Origin: Sphingomonas sp. Leaf32
GTDB taxonomy: Bacteria; Pseudomonadota; Alphaproteobacteria; Sphingomonadales; Sphingomonadaceae
Reading direction: 5' to 3'
NCBI RefSeq assembly: GCF_001421765.1
Contig: NZ_LMLA01000007.1
Coordinates: 124,355 to 188,354, forward strand
Length of the DNA stretch: 64,000 bases
Both the position numbers and the translations under genes were made by a program. Shown one piece after another: positions 54,153 through 61,967 of this stretch. Under the pieces are notes generated by a model that was not told where the DNA came from, did no database searches, and saw only the letters and a list, made by a program, of their open reading frames with translations. The stretch's first letter is position 1. Each line of letters opens with the position of its first letter.

Positions 54153-54458
54153 ATGACGATCCTTTCGGGTGCCGATTGCACCACCATGACCGAAGTCCGC
54201 GCCGGGGTGGACCATGTCGATCGCGAACTGGTGGCGCTGCTGGCGCGCCGTTTCGCCTATATGGATGCCGCTGCCCGCATCAAGCCGGGGCGCGATGCGG
54301 TGCGCGACGAGGCGCGCAAGGCACAGGTCATCGCGAACGCGCGGGCGGCGGCGGTTGCCGCGGGCGTGCCGGAGGATGTGGTCGCCGACCTGTGGGAGCG
54401 GCTGGTCGAGGCGTCGATCGGCTATGAGCTGGCAAGGTTCGACGCGACGCGGGGGTGA
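54153..54458 (+). CDS. Chorismate mutase, AroQ class (PchB-like)
   Basis: A 101-aa all-helical enzyme that converts chorismate to prephenate. Visible features: helix 1 VRAGVDHVDRELVALLARRF with the active-site arginine, YMDAAARIKPGRDAVRDEAR with the lysine and arginine of the site, then VIANARAAAVAAGVPEDVVA and LWERLVEASIGYELARFD. The form is close to isochorismate-pyruvate lyase PchB, which also has mutase activity. No aro partner is adjacent. Divergent from the small secreted gene. Confidence 0.82.
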   Translation: MTILSGADCTTMTEVRAGVDHVDRELVALLARRFAYMDAAARIKPGRDAVRDEARKAQVIANARAAAVAAGVPEDVVADLWERLVEASIGYELARFDATRG

Positions 54459-54470
54459 TGCTGCCGCGGA

Positions 54471-54584
54471 CCGTTCGTCCTGAGTAGCCGCTGAGCTTGT
54501 CGAAGGGGCGTATCGAAGGACCGTCCGAGGCAGGTGCTTCGATACGGGTCTTCGACAAGCTCAGCCCCTACTCAGCACGAACGG
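54471..54584. repeat. Short palindromic element of the GIY-YIG-associated family (copy 2)
   Basis: A 114-bp inverted repeat with ~50-nt arms. Left: CCGTTCGTCCTGAGTAGCCG, then GTATCGAAGGACCG; centre TCCGAG; right: GCAGGTGCTTCGATACGGG to CTACTCAGCACGAACGG. It lies between the convergent chorismate mutase and trmJ genes, so together with the element at 55342 it brackets trmJ. Confidence 0.85.
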
Positions 54585-54605
54585 ACATGACGGTCGGAGA
54601 CGTAT

Positions 54606-55664
54606 TCAGCGCCGCCGCTTGGCCCCATCCAGCGCCGACAGCACCCCGCGCATCGTCCGCACCTCCTGTGACGTCCACCCGGCCTTGGTCAGCAGCGTGC
54701 GCAGCGTCCGGCGCGAGGTCGCGGCGCGTTCGGGGGGATAGAAGAAACGCGCGGCCTCCAGCATGTCGTCCAACTGGCCGATCATCCCCTCCAGCTCCTC
54801 GTGCGGGGCCGGTTCGCCCAGATCGACGGTCGGTGGGCTGGCCAGCCCCTCGCCCTTCGACCATTCATAGGCGACGAGAATCACGGCCTGCGCGAGGTTC
54901 AGTGAGCCGAACTCGGGGTTGATCGGCACGGTCAGGATGGTGCGCGCAAGCGCTACGTCGTCGGTTTCGAGGCCCGAGCGTTCCGGCCCGAACAGGATCG
55001 CCGAGCGGCCGGGTTCGGCGCGGATAGCGCTTGCGGCGGCTTCGGGGGTGACGACCGGCTTGGTGACGCCGCGCTTGCGCACCGTCGTCGCGTAGACATG
55101 GGCGCAGTCGGCGACCGCCTCGGCCACGCTGTCGTAGACGGAGGCGTCGCGCAGCACCTGGTCCGCGCCGCTGGCCGCAGGACCCGCTTCCGGATTGGGC
55201 CAGCCGTCGCGCGGGGCGACGAGGCGCATTTCGACCAGCCCGAAATTCAGCATGGCGCGCGCCGCCTTGCCGATATTCTGGCCCAGTTGCGGGCGGACGA
55301 GGACGATGACGGGGGGTTTGGTCGCTATTGTTTCCTCTCCGCCGTTCGTCCTGAGTAGGGGCTGAGCCTGTCGAAGACCCGTATCGAGGGACTTGCGGGC
55401 AAGCGCGCTGACCGTCGCCCAATCGGCACCGATCAGCGCCTTCTTCTTCGCGCGCGACCAGCCTTTCAGGCGGGTTTCGGCGGCGACCGCTTCCTCACGC
55501 GTGGGGAAGTTCTCGCTCCAGACCAGTTCGATGGGGAGCCGACTGGCGGTGAAGCCCGGAAATTCGCCGGACTGATGCTGTGCGATCCGCCGCTCCAGAT
55601 CGTCCGTATACCCGACATAGTATTTTCCGTCGGCGCAATGGAGCATGTACGTGGCGAAACTCAT
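54606..55664 (-). CDS. GIY-YIG endonuclease fused in frame to TrmJ-type tRNA 2'-O-methyltransferase
   Basis: A 352-aa frame made of two unrelated parts. Residues 1-~86 are a GIY-YIG nuclease (TYMLHCADGKYYVGYTDDLE; RRIAQHQSGEF; catalytic Glu in AVAAETRLKGWSRAKK). Residues ~113-352 are a SpoU/TrmJ methyltransferase (VIVLVRPQLGQNIGKAARAM, LVAPRDGWPNPEA, AILFGPERSGLETDDVALA, NPEFGSLNLAQAVILVAYEW), which 2'-O-methylates tRNA residue 32. The linker SLDTGLRQAQPLLRTNGG is encoded by a palindromic repeat arm (55342-55391). Codon 113 is ATA, with GGAGAGGAAAC just before it: where a separate trmJ would be expected to start with ATG. ATG 55664 has AAGGA at 5 nt, supplied by the other repeat arm. So the fusion seems caused by an inserted element. 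Confidence 0.8.
   Translation of the reverse strand: MSFATYMLHCADGKYYVGYTDDLERRIAQHQSGEFPGFTASRLPIELVWSENFPTREEAVAAETRLKGWSRAKKKALIGADWATVSALARKSLDTGLRQAQPLLRTNGGEETIATKPPVIVLVRPQLGQNIGKAARAMLNFGLVEMRLVAPRDGWPNPEAGPAASGADQVLRDASVYDSVAEAVADCAHVYATTVRKRGVTKPVVTPEAAASAIRAEPGRSAILFGPERSGLETDDVALARTILTVPINPEFGSLNLAQAVILVAYEWSKGEGLASPPTVDLGEPAPHEELEGMIGQLDDMLEAARFFYPPERAATSRRTLRTLLTKAGWTSQEVRTMRGVLSALDGAKRRR
55342..55391. repeat. Arm of the GIY-YIG element (3' side of the nuclease gene)
   Basis: CCGTTCGTCCTGAGTAGGGG, then GCTGAGCCTGTCGAAGACCC and GTATCGAGGG. On the minus strand it is translated as the linker between the nuclease and TrmJ; it has no stop in that frame. Confidence 0.85.
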
Positions 55665-55669
55665 GGCGG

Positions 55670-55720
55670 TCCTTCGATACGCGTCTTCGACTTCGCTCAG
55701 CCGCTACTCAGGACGAACGG
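55670..55720. repeat. Arm of the GIY-YIG element (5' side of the nuclease gene)
   Basis: TCCTTCGATACGCGTCTTCG, then ACTTCGCTCAGCCGCTACTC and AGGACGAACGG. On the minus strand its inner end GAAGGACCG provides AAGGA as the ribosome-binding site, 5 nt before the nuclease ATG. Confidence 0.85.
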
Positions 55721-55798
55721 TGGCGGGATTGCGCGCTTCCTAATGCTTGATCCGAACGGGGGAAAGAGGGGCGCGGCGAGGGAGTCGCCGTCAACATT

Positions 55799-55914
55799 CC
55801 GTTCGTGCTGAGTAGGGACTGAGCGAAGTCGAAGGCCCGTATCGAAGCATCTGCAACCAACGGTCCTTCGATACGCCATTTCGACAAGCTCAATGGCTAC
55901 TCAGGACGAACGGT
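55799..55914. repeat. Short palindromic element of the GIY-YIG-associated family (copy 3)
   Basis: A 116-bp inverted repeat: CCGTTCGTGCTGAGTAGGGA on the left and GGCTACTCAGGACGAACGG on the right, with GTATCGAAGCATCTGCAACC and ACGGTCCTTCGATAC in the middle (minus strand: GAAGGACCG, then GCAGATGCTTCGATAC). It lies 78 nt from the GIY-YIG element, before the nrdR stop. Confidence 0.85.
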
Positions 55915-55950
55915 GTGGTTGGGGCGAGGTTAGGGAGTGCGGACAGGACC

Positions 55951-56412
55951 CTACCCCTTCGCCGCATCCCCGACCGTTCCCGCAAATTCCTCGAAATCCT
56001 TGGCCTCGCGGAAGTCCTTGTAGACGCTGGCGAAGCGGATGTACGCGACGGGATCGAGGCCCTGCAGCCCCTCCATCACCAATTCGCCGATCCGGCCCGA
56101 GGGGACTTCGCTCTCGCCGGTGGTTTCCAACTGGCGCTGGATGCCCGATACGAGCCGTTCGACCTGCGCGGGCGTGATCGGCCGCTTGCGGCAGGCGGTG
56201 GCGACCGAGCGGAGCAGCTTGTCGCGGTCGAAGGCCTGGCGGCGGTCGCCCGACTTCACGACGGTCAGGTCGCGCAGCTGGATGCGTTCGAAGGTGGTGA
56301 AGCGTGCGCCGCAGCCCGAACATTGCCGGCGGCGGCGGATGGCGGCGCCATCGTCGCTGGGGCGGCTGTCCTTCACCTGACTGTCTTCATGGCCGCAAAA
56401 GGGACAGCGCAT
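55951..56412 (-). CDS. nrdR: Transcriptional repressor NrdR
   Basis: A 153-aa regulator of ribonucleotide reductase genes that senses ATP/dATP. N-terminal zinc ribbon [20 protein letters not shown] with the second cysteine pair in [15 protein letters not shown]; then the ATP-cone domain ([28 protein letters not shown]-like [15 protein letters not shown]). The C-terminal tail is standard. It is the last gene of a minus-strand cluster rpiB-glyA-small protein-nrdR, an order common in alphaproteobacteria. Confidence 0.97.
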   Translation of the reverse strand: MRCPFCGHEDSQVKDSRPSDDGAAIRRRRQCSGCGARFTTFERIQLRDLTVVKSGDRRQAFDRDKLLRSVATACRKRPITPAQVERLVSGIQRQLETTGESEVPSGRIGELVMEGLQGLDPVAYIRFASVYKDFREAKDFEEFAGTVGDAAKG

Positions 56413-56473
56413 CGTAATTCCCGTTGGACCCGCCGCGCCGGTCCCGAAGGAACGACGCGGCCGGGGTGCCGGC

Positions 56474-56626
56474 TTAGTAGCGCGGCTGCTTCTTCGCCTT
56501 GAAATAGGCATAGCCCGCGCCGGCGGCGGCACCGATCAACGGGCCGACGAACGGTACCGGAATTGCGACGACTGCGCCCAGTGCGCCCCATTTCGCCATG
56601 CTCTTGCCGAGCGACTTGTCCTGCAT
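56474..56626 (-). CDS. Small glycine-zipper-like membrane protein (50 aa) between glyA and nrdR
   Basis: A 50-aa product with a perfect ribosome site (AAGGAG, 8 nt before ATG). It begins [18 protein letters not shown], continues [20 protein letters not shown] as one glycine-rich hydrophobic segment long enough to cross the membrane, and ends in a basic tail [12 protein letters not shown]. Starts 12 nt after the glyA stop and ends 61 nt before nrdR, so it is part of their transcript. Function unknown; no homolog recognised by eye. Confidence 0.7.
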   Translation of the reverse strand: MQDKSLGKSMAKWGALGAVVAIPVPFVGPLIGAAAGAGYAYFKAKKQPRY

Positions 56627-56638
56627 TTCTCGAACTCC

Positions 56639-57934
56639 TTACAGACCCGGATAGATCGGGAACCGCTCGCACAGCGCCCGAACCCGTGCCTTAACGTCCG
56701 CCTCGACCTGCGGGTCCCCGGCTTCGCCCTTTGCCCGAAGTCCGTCGAGGACGTCGGCGACCATGTGGCCGATTTCGGCGAACTCGGCCTTGCCGAAACC
56801 GCGCGTGGTGCCGGCGGGCGATCCGACTCGGATGCCGCTGGTCTTGACCGGGGGCAGCGGGTCGAAGGGAATGCCGTTTTTGTTGCAGGTGATCGCGGCG
56901 CGCTCCAGTGCCTCGTCCGCATCCTTGCCGGTGACGCCCAGCGGGGTCAGGTCGATCAGCGCGAGATGGGTGTCGGTGCCGCCGGCGACGACATCGGCGC
57001 CGCGGTCCTTCAGCGTCGCGGCCAGTACCTGCGCGTTTTCGACGACGGCGCGGATATAGTCCTTGAACTCCGGACGCAGCGCTTCGCCGAACGCCACCGC
57101 CTTGGCGGCGATCACGTGCATCAGCGGGCCGCCCTGAAGGCCGGGGAACACCGCCGAGTTGATCTTCTTGGCGATGGCTTCGTCGTTGGTCAGCACCATG
57201 CCGCCGCGCGGCCCCCGCAGCGTCTTGTGCGTGGTGGTGGTGACGACATCGGCATGACCGAACGGGGTCGGGTGCAGACCCGCCGCGACGATGCCGGCGA
57301 AGTGCGCCATGTCGACCATGAACTTCGCACCGACTTCATCGGCGATCGCGCGGAACTTCGCGAAGTCGATGTGGCGCGGATAGGCCGAACCGCCGGCGAT
57401 GATGAGCGTCGGCTTGTGCTCGCGCGCCAATGCCGCGACCTGATCGTAATCGATCAGGTGCGTTTCGCGGTCGACGCCATATTGCACGGCGTTGAACCAC
57501 TTGCCCGACATCGCCGCCTTGGCACCGTGCGTCAGGTGGCCACCGGCATCGAGGCTCATGCCCATGATCGTGTCGCCGGGCTTGGTCAGCGCCAGCATCA
57601 CCGCGCCGTTCGCCTGCGCCCCCGAATGCGGCTGGACGTTGACGAAGCCGCAGCCGAACAATTGCTTGGCGCGGTCGATCGCCAGCTGCTCGACCTCGTC
57701 CGAAGGGTGGCAACCCTGATAATAGCGCTTGCCGGGATAGCCCTCGGCGTACTTATTGGTGAAGACGCTGCCTTGCGCTTCCAGCACCGCTTTCGACACG
57801 ATGTTTTCCGACGCGATCAGCTCGATCTGGTAGCGCTCGCGCTCCAGTTCGTGCGCCACGCCCGCGAACACGGCGGGGTCGGCATCGGCGAGGCTGGTTT
57901 CGAAGAAACCGTCGGGGCGGAACTGGTCGATCAT
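56639..57934 (-). CDS. glyA: Serine hydroxymethyltransferase
   Basis: A 431-aa PLP enzyme that converts serine and tetrahydrofolate to glycine and methylene-tetrahydrofolate. Key segments: [74 protein letters not shown] and [17 protein letters not shown] with the PLP lysine near residue 237. Length is normal. ATG 57934 gives MIDQFRPDG. Upstream in the same direction is rpiB (274 nt away, with a repeat in the gap). Confidence 0.98.
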   Translation of the reverse strand: MIDQFRPDGFFETSLADADPAVFAGVAHELERERYQIELIASENIVSKAVLEAQGSVFTNKYAEGYPGKRYYQGCHPSDEVEQLAIDRAKQLFGCGFVNVQPHSGAQANGAVMLALTKPGDTIMGMSLDAGGHLTHGAKAAMSGKWFNAVQYGVDRETHLIDYDQVAALAREHKPTLIIAGGSAYPRHIDFAKFRAIADEVGAKFMVDMAHFAGIVAAGLHPTPFGHADVVTTTTHKTLRGPRGGMVLTNDEAIAKKINSAVFPGLQGGPLMHVIAAKAVAFGEALRPEFKDYIRAVVENAQVLAATLKDRGADVVAGGTDTHLALIDLTPLGVTGKDADEALERAAITCNKNGIPFDPLPPVKTSGIRVGSPAGTTRGFGKAEFAEIGHMVADVLDGLRAKGEAGDPQVEADVKARVRALCERFPIYPGL

Positions 57935-58041
57935 GGGGCGCGGCTCCCGCTGAAAAAGAGGTCGCGCGCGCTTTAGTCCGGGTGTCATCGAAATGCCACC
58001 CGGGGAATCGGGTTTCGGGACCGATGGTGGTACAAGAAGGT

Positions 58042-58197
58042 GGTTCACGCGAAGGCGCGGAGACGCGAAGATGTCGCGCACGTGGACACCGATCGCACGG
58101 CGATCATGTACAGTCCCTTTGCCGGGTGAACAGGAAGCTCGCTGGCGCGAGAGGAGGCAGCGCACCCCCTTCGCGTCTCCGCGCCTTCGCGTGAACC
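58042..58197. repeat. 156-bp element with perfect 29-bp inverted ends
   Basis: 58042-58070 and 58169-58197 are exact reverse complements, beginning GGTTCACGCGAAGGCGCGGA on the left. The 98-nt interior has no gene and no obvious pairing. The ends resemble 'TTCACGCGGAGGCGCAGAGACG'-like sequences that I have seen as dispersed repeats in proteobacteria (recollection, not searched). It separates rpiB from glyA. Confidence 0.8.
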
Positions 58198-58208
58198 CGA
58201 TCTTCCGC

Positions 58209-58649
58209 TTAAACCGGCGGATTGCCCAGCTTGTCGACGCGGCGCTGGTGGCGGTCGCCGCCGAACGGGGTGGCGAGGAAGGCGGTGAGGCACGCCTTGG
58301 CCATTTCGCTCCCGATCATCCGCGCGCCCATCGCGATGACGTTGGCGTCGTTATGTTCGCGCGCCAGCGCCGCCGACAGCGGTTCGGACACCAGCGCACA
58401 GCGGCACGCGGCAACGCGGTTGACCGCGATCGAGATGCCGATGCCCGACCCGCACAGCGCGACGCCGAAATCGGCATCGCCCCCGCCAACCGCCTGGGCA
58501 AGTCGGTATCCATAGTCGGGATAGTCGACGCTGGCGGCGTCATGCGGGCCGAGGTCGGCGACGTCATGTCCCTGGTCATGCAACCAAGTGGCGAGTTCTG
58601 CCTTGAGCGTCAGGGCGGCGTGGTCGGATGCGAGTGCGATGCGGGCCAT
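58209..58649 (-). CDS. rpiB: Ribose-5-phosphate isomerase B
   Basis: A 146-aa isomerase of the RpiB/LacAB family, interconverting ribose 5-phosphate and ribulose 5-phosphate. Features: [20 protein letters not shown] with the phosphate-binding Asp-His, [14 protein letters not shown], and the active-site loop [17 protein letters not shown] with the catalytic cysteine, then [19 protein letters not shown]. Length is typical. First gene of the rpiB-glyA-(small)-nrdR cluster. Confidence 0.95.
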   Translation of the reverse strand: MARIALASDHAALTLKAELATWLHDQGHDVADLGPHDAASVDYPDYGYRLAQAVGGGDADFGVALCGSGIGISIAVNRVAACRCALVSEPLSAALAREHNDANVIAMGARMIGSEMAKACLTAFLATPFGGDRHQRRVDKLGNPPV

Positions 58650-58720
58650 GACGCGCTTCTAGCGGTCGGGACGGAGCAAGGCTAGGCTTCGTCGCCGACG
58701 GGCAGGAAAGGACGAAACGG

Positions 58721-59197
58721 ATGCGTGGAACGATCATCGTGGCGGCTTTGGTGTTGAGCGCCTGCGGAGCCAACGAGCGACGCAGCGAAGGGGCCGCGAC
58801 CCAGGCCGAGATCGAGAACAGCGCCGCGACCCCGTTGCCCGCGCCGATCGCACCGCGCGCGCCCAGCCCGACGCCGACCTCCACACCGACGCCCAGCGCG
58901 ACGGGTACGGCGACCCTTGGCGCCAATCACTATCTGGGCCGCTGGATCGGCGTCGAGGGCATGGTCCTGAACGTGTCCGACCCGGCGCAGGGCGAGGTCA
59001 AGCTGGATATGCAGTACGACCTCGACAACAAGGGAAGCTATACCGGTACGATCACGCCCGAGGGCATCCGCTTCCAGCGCGGTGCCGAGACGCTGCTGCT
59101 GCGGCCGAGCGACGGCGATGCCACCGGCCTGAAATGGCTGGCGGGCAAGAAGGACTGTCTGACGGTCAAGTCGGGCGAAGGCTATTGCCGTGACTGA
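58721..59197 (+). CDS. Hypothetical lipoprotein with proline/threonine linker
   Basis: A 158-aa predicted lipoprotein: MRGTIIVAALVLSACGAN (lipobox LSAC, Cys15). Residues ~37-63 are a P/T/S-rich linker (PTPTSTPTPSATG). The C-terminal ~90 residues form a small beta-barrel-like domain (NHYLGRWIGVEGMVLNVSDP, GSYTGTITPEGIRF, LKWLAGKKDCLTVKSGEGYC with a likely disulfide). No family named. It overlaps the next gene by 8 nt. Confidence 0.65.
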   Translation: MRGTIIVAALVLSACGANERRSEGAATQAEIENSAATPLPAPIAPRAPSPTPTSTPTPSATGTATLGANHYLGRWIGVEGMVLNVSDPAQGEVKLDMQYDLDNKGSYTGTITPEGIRFQRGAETLLLRPSDGDATGLKWLAGKKDCLTVKSGEGYCRD

Positions 59198-59669
59198 TCC
59201 GACGTCCGTGACGACGCCGGTCGGCGTGCGGCCGCCGGTGCCGGCGCTGTTGCTCGGCTATGCCGGACTGCTGCCGCCGATCATCGGTATCGCGCTGCGC
59301 CTGATCGATCCGGCACGGGGCGGCATGATGCTGGCGCTGTCGTTGCTCTACGCCGCGCTGATCCTGAGCTTTCTGGGCGGGATGTGGTGGGGCGCGGCGG
59401 CGGCACGGGTGACCGGCGCAGCGCTGACGCTATGGCTGGCCATCGCGGTCGTGCCGTCGCTGGTCGCGCTGGCGGCGGGGGCGGTGCTGTTCACGTCGGT
59501 CGTGTCGAGTGCGGCGATCGTCGCGGCCGGGCTGCTCGGATCGCTGCTGGTCGACATGGCGCTGGTGCGTGCCGGCCATGTCCCGCCCTGGTGGATGCGG
59601 CTGCGCCTGCCGCTGTCGATCGGCCTGGCGGCGCTGACGTTGCTGACCGGGTTGCTGGCGCCACACTGA
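59190..59669 (+). CDS. DUF3429 family inner-membrane protein
   Basis: A 159-aa membrane protein with about five hydrophobic segments. The stretches PALLLGYAGLLPPIIGIALR, ALILSFLGGMWWGAAAAR and VRAGHVPPWWMRLRLPLSIG are the DUF3429 signature (conserved Y.G..P, S.L.G..WG and P.W....R..L). The function of DUF3429 is unknown. Start is GTG 59190, overlapping the lipoprotein gene's stop (GTGACTGA). Confidence 0.8.
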   Translation: MTDPTSVTTPVGVRPPVPALLLGYAGLLPPIIGIALRLIDPARGGMMLALSLLYAALILSFLGGMWWGAAAARVTGAALTLWLAIAVVPSLVALAAGAVLFTSVVSSAAIVAAGLLGSLLVDMALVRAGHVPPWWMRLRLPLSIGLAALTLLTGLLAPH

Positions 59670-59791
59670 CCATCGCTGCCGGACCGGGACGAATGTCCGG
59701 CGACGGACGCTCCGGCGGTTAACCCATTTCCTGCCCTATATAGCGGTGGAGGGCGATTGAAAGCCCCGATCCGGCGGATTAGCGTGCGGCC

Positions 59792-60589
59792 ATGCCGATA
59801 CGGTTCGACCAAGCCCATGCCGCACTGGCGTTCCTCGAACGCCACGACCTGGAACCCAGCCCCGCGCTGTACGACCTTGCGCTGGTGCACCTGTCCGATG
59901 CCGATCCCATGTTGTCGCGGACGATCGAGCAGGAGGTCGCCGACGGGGGCAGGTTGCCGGCGGACCGGGCGGCGGCGCTGTACGCCACGTTGCGCGGCGG
60001 ATCGGACCCGACCGACCCGCACGCGCTGGCGATGCGGATCGCCGGGACCGAACGCGACCTGGCGATGCTGCGCGACGAGGTGGCGACGTTGCGCGCGCTG
60101 CTGCAGGGCGGGGATGCCGATCACGACAAGCTGACCAACGCCCTGAACCAGACGGGCGCGCGACGCATCCTCGACCAGATCGGGGAGCAGGACCGCCGGT
60201 TCGTCGTGCTGATGGTCGCGATCGACCGGCTGGTCGGCATCAACCGCGAGTTCGGCCATACGGTCGGCGACAACATCCTGAACGCCTTCGCCGCCAAGCT
60301 GCAACGGACCTTTCCCGAGCAGGAGGTGATCCGGTGGGGCGGGAACGAGTTCATCGTCGTGATCCCGGGGCAGACGATCACCGCCGTCCGCGTGGCGGCC
60401 GAGGAAGTGCTGCAATTGCTGGCCGAGCGCAATTTTCGCCTGCGCGAATCGGGCGAGTCGATCGGGCGGGTCACCGCTTCGGCGGCGATCGTGCCGGACC
60501 ATGTCGGCAATTTCGAGGTGATCCTGCGCGAAGCACGGGCAAGGATCGAAACCGCGGTCGCGGCGGGCGGGAACCGGGTCGAGGTGTAG
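59792..60589 (+). CDS. GGDEF-domain protein with degenerate GGNEF motif
   Basis: A 265-aa cytoplasmic protein. Residues ~1-105 are helical (DQAHAALAFLERHDLEPSPA) and end in a coiled-coil-like stretch; residues ~110-265 are a GGDEF fold (DHDKLTNALNQTGARRILDQ, FVVLMVAIDRLVGINREFGH, VGDNILNAFAAKLQ, RWGGNEFIVVI). The catalytic motif reads GGNEF at ~183-187: the metal/GTP acidic residue at the third position is asparagine, and no RxxD inhibitory site is seen. It may be inactive and act as a GTP or c-di-GMP sensor. No signal peptide. ATG 59792; no operon partner. Confidence 0.8.
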   Translation: MPIRFDQAHAALAFLERHDLEPSPALYDLALVHLSDADPMLSRTIEQEVADGGRLPADRAAALYATLRGGSDPTDPHALAMRIAGTERDLAMLRDEVATLRALLQGGDADHDKLTNALNQTGARRILDQIGEQDRRFVVLMVAIDRLVGINREFGHTVGDNILNAFAAKLQRTFPEQEVIRWGGNEFIVVIPGQTITAVRVAAEEVLQLLAERNFRLRESGESIGRVTASAAIVPDHVGNFEVILREARARIETAVAAGGNRVEV

Positions 60590-60596
60590 GCGCGCA

Positions 60597-60619
60597 ATCC
60601 TCCCCGGCACGGGGAGGAT
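60597..60619. terminator. Perfect 10-bp palindrome between convergent genes
   Basis: ATCCTCCCCG and CGGGGAGGAT pair around GCA. It lies 7 nt after the GGDEF gene's stop and 6 nt before the hemA stop. The same palindrome begins and ends the 137-bp repeat at 19333-19469. Confidence 0.65.
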
Positions 60620-60625
60620 GGTGCG

Positions 60626-61870
60626 TTACGCCGCCTTCTTCAGTTCCAGCCGGCCCCAGATCTCGACCAGTGCGGCGGTGAGTTCGCGCATCATCGCTTC
60701 GTCATGCGCCGGGCCGGGGGTGAAGCGCAGCCGTTCGGTGCCGCGCGGCACGGTCGGGTAATTGATCGGCTGAACGTATACGCCATATTCGCGCAGCAGG
60801 ATGTCGCTGATCCGCTTGGCCTTGACCGGGTCGCCGACCATCAGCGGCACGATATGGGTGGTGGTGTCCATCACCGGCAGCCCGGCTTGCGTGAACAGCG
60901 ACTTGAGCATCGCGGCGGCGGCCTGTTGCCCCGCGCGCTCGGCGGGCGATGCCTTGAGGTGGCGGACGCTGGCCAGCGCGCCGGCGACCAGAACCGGCGA
61001 CAGCGAGGTCGTGAAGATGAAGCCGGGCGCATAGGAGCGGATGACGTCGATGACGGTGCGGTCGGCGGCGATATAGCCACCCATGACGCCGAACGCCTTG
61101 CCCAGCGTGCCCTCGACGATGGTCAGCCGGTGGGCGGCGGCGTCGCGTTCGGAAATGCCGCCGCCGCGCGCACCGTACATGCCGACCGCGTGCACTTCGT
61201 CGAGATAGGTGAGCGCGTTGTATTTGTCGGCCAGGTCGCAGATCGCGTGGATCGGCGCGACGTCGCCGTCCATCGAATAGACGCTTTCGAAGGCGATCAG
61301 CTTGGGCACCGCCGGGTCCTCGGCGGCCAGCAGTTCCTCCAGATGCGCCAGGTCGTTGTGGCGGAACACCCGCTTCTCGCAGCCCGAATGGCGGATGCCG
61401 GCGATCATCGACGCGTGGTTCAGTTCGTCGGAAAAGATGACGCAACCGGGCAGGATGCGCGCCATGGTCGACAGCGTAGCCTCGTTCGAGACATAGCCCG
61501 ACGTGAACAGCAGCGCCGCTTCCTTGTCGTGCAGGTCGGCCAGTTCGGTTTCGAGGTCGATATGATAATGGGTGTTGCCGCCGATATTGCGGGTGCCGCC
61601 CGAACCGGCGCCGACATCGTGCAGCGCTTCCTCCATCGCAGCGATGACCGCCGGATGCTGGCCCATCGCCAGATAGTCGTTGGAGCACCAAACGGTGATC
61701 GGCTTCGGCCCGTTATGCCCGGCGAAGCAGCGCGCATTGGGGAATTGCCCCTTGTTGCGCAGGATGTCGATGAAGACGCGGTAGCGCCCTTCCTCGTGCA
61801 GGCGGTCGATCGCCTGTGCGAAGACACGGTTGTAATCGACCGAGCGGGCCGGAACTGCGTCGATGCTCAT
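60626..61870 (-). CDS. hemA: 5-aminolevulinate synthase
   Basis: A 414-aa PLP enzyme that joins glycine and succinyl-CoA to 5-aminolevulinate, the first step of heme and tetrapyrrole synthesis in alphaproteobacteria (Shemin/C4 route). Features: [83 protein letters not shown] and [17 protein letters not shown] with the PLP lysine near residue 258. Length is usual. A perfect palindrome lies 70 nt upstream. Its presence makes the class III PLP enzyme at 27.3 kb unlikely to be a true GSA aminomutase for heme. Confidence 0.98.
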   Translation of the reverse strand: MSIDAVPARSVDYNRVFAQAIDRLHEEGRYRVFIDILRNKGQFPNARCFAGHNGPKPITVWCSNDYLAMGQHPAVIAAMEEALHDVGAGSGGTRNIGGNTHYHIDLETELADLHDKEAALLFTSGYVSNEATLSTMARILPGCVIFSDELNHASMIAGIRHSGCEKRVFRHNDLAHLEELLAAEDPAVPKLIAFESVYSMDGDVAPIHAICDLADKYNALTYLDEVHAVGMYGARGGGISERDAAAHRLTIVEGTLGKAFGVMGGYIAADRTVIDVIRSYAPGFIFTTSLSPVLVAGALASVRHLKASPAERAGQQAAAAMLKSLFTQAGLPVMDTTTHIVPLMVGDPVKAKRISDILLREYGVYVQPINYPTVPRGTERLRFTPGPAHDEAMMRELTAALVEIWGRLELKKAA

Positions 61871-61939
61871 GGGGCGCGGGTGTACCTGTTGGCCGCGCCG
61901 GTTTCCAGCGGATAAAAGCGGTTACGGTGATCGGCGGGG

Positions 61940-61956
61940 TTGGACATATTGTCCAA
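61940..61956. promoter_or_regulatory. Palindrome TTGGACATATTGTCCAA upstream of hemA
   Basis: TTGGACA and TGTCCAA are perfect 7-bp arms around TAT, 70-86 nt upstream of the hemA start (and 12 nt after the murI stop). It is a good candidate operator for a dimeric regulator. It does not match the FNR (TTGAT-N4-ATCAA) pattern. Confidence 0.5.
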
Positions 61957-61967
61957 GGGGCGGGAGG

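Larger units (their letters stand above)
55342..55720 (-). mobile_element. Candidate GIY-YIG-encoding palindromic mobile element
   Basis: A 379-bp unit: inverted arms 55342-55391 and 55670-55720 flank a GIY-YIG nuclease gene with nothing else between. The arms match those of the gene-less elements at 22245-22416, 54471-54584 and 55799-55914, and all diverge at the same two points (after GAAGGACCG and before GCAxGTnC), as expected if the short ones are internal deletions of the long one. Element character is inferred from this structure. Confidence 0.6.

Noticed and set aside
54471-55914. CRISPR array made of the repeated palindromes
   Set aside because: The repeats alternate in orientation, are ~50-nt arms with variable spacing, and there are no uniform spacers or cas genes.
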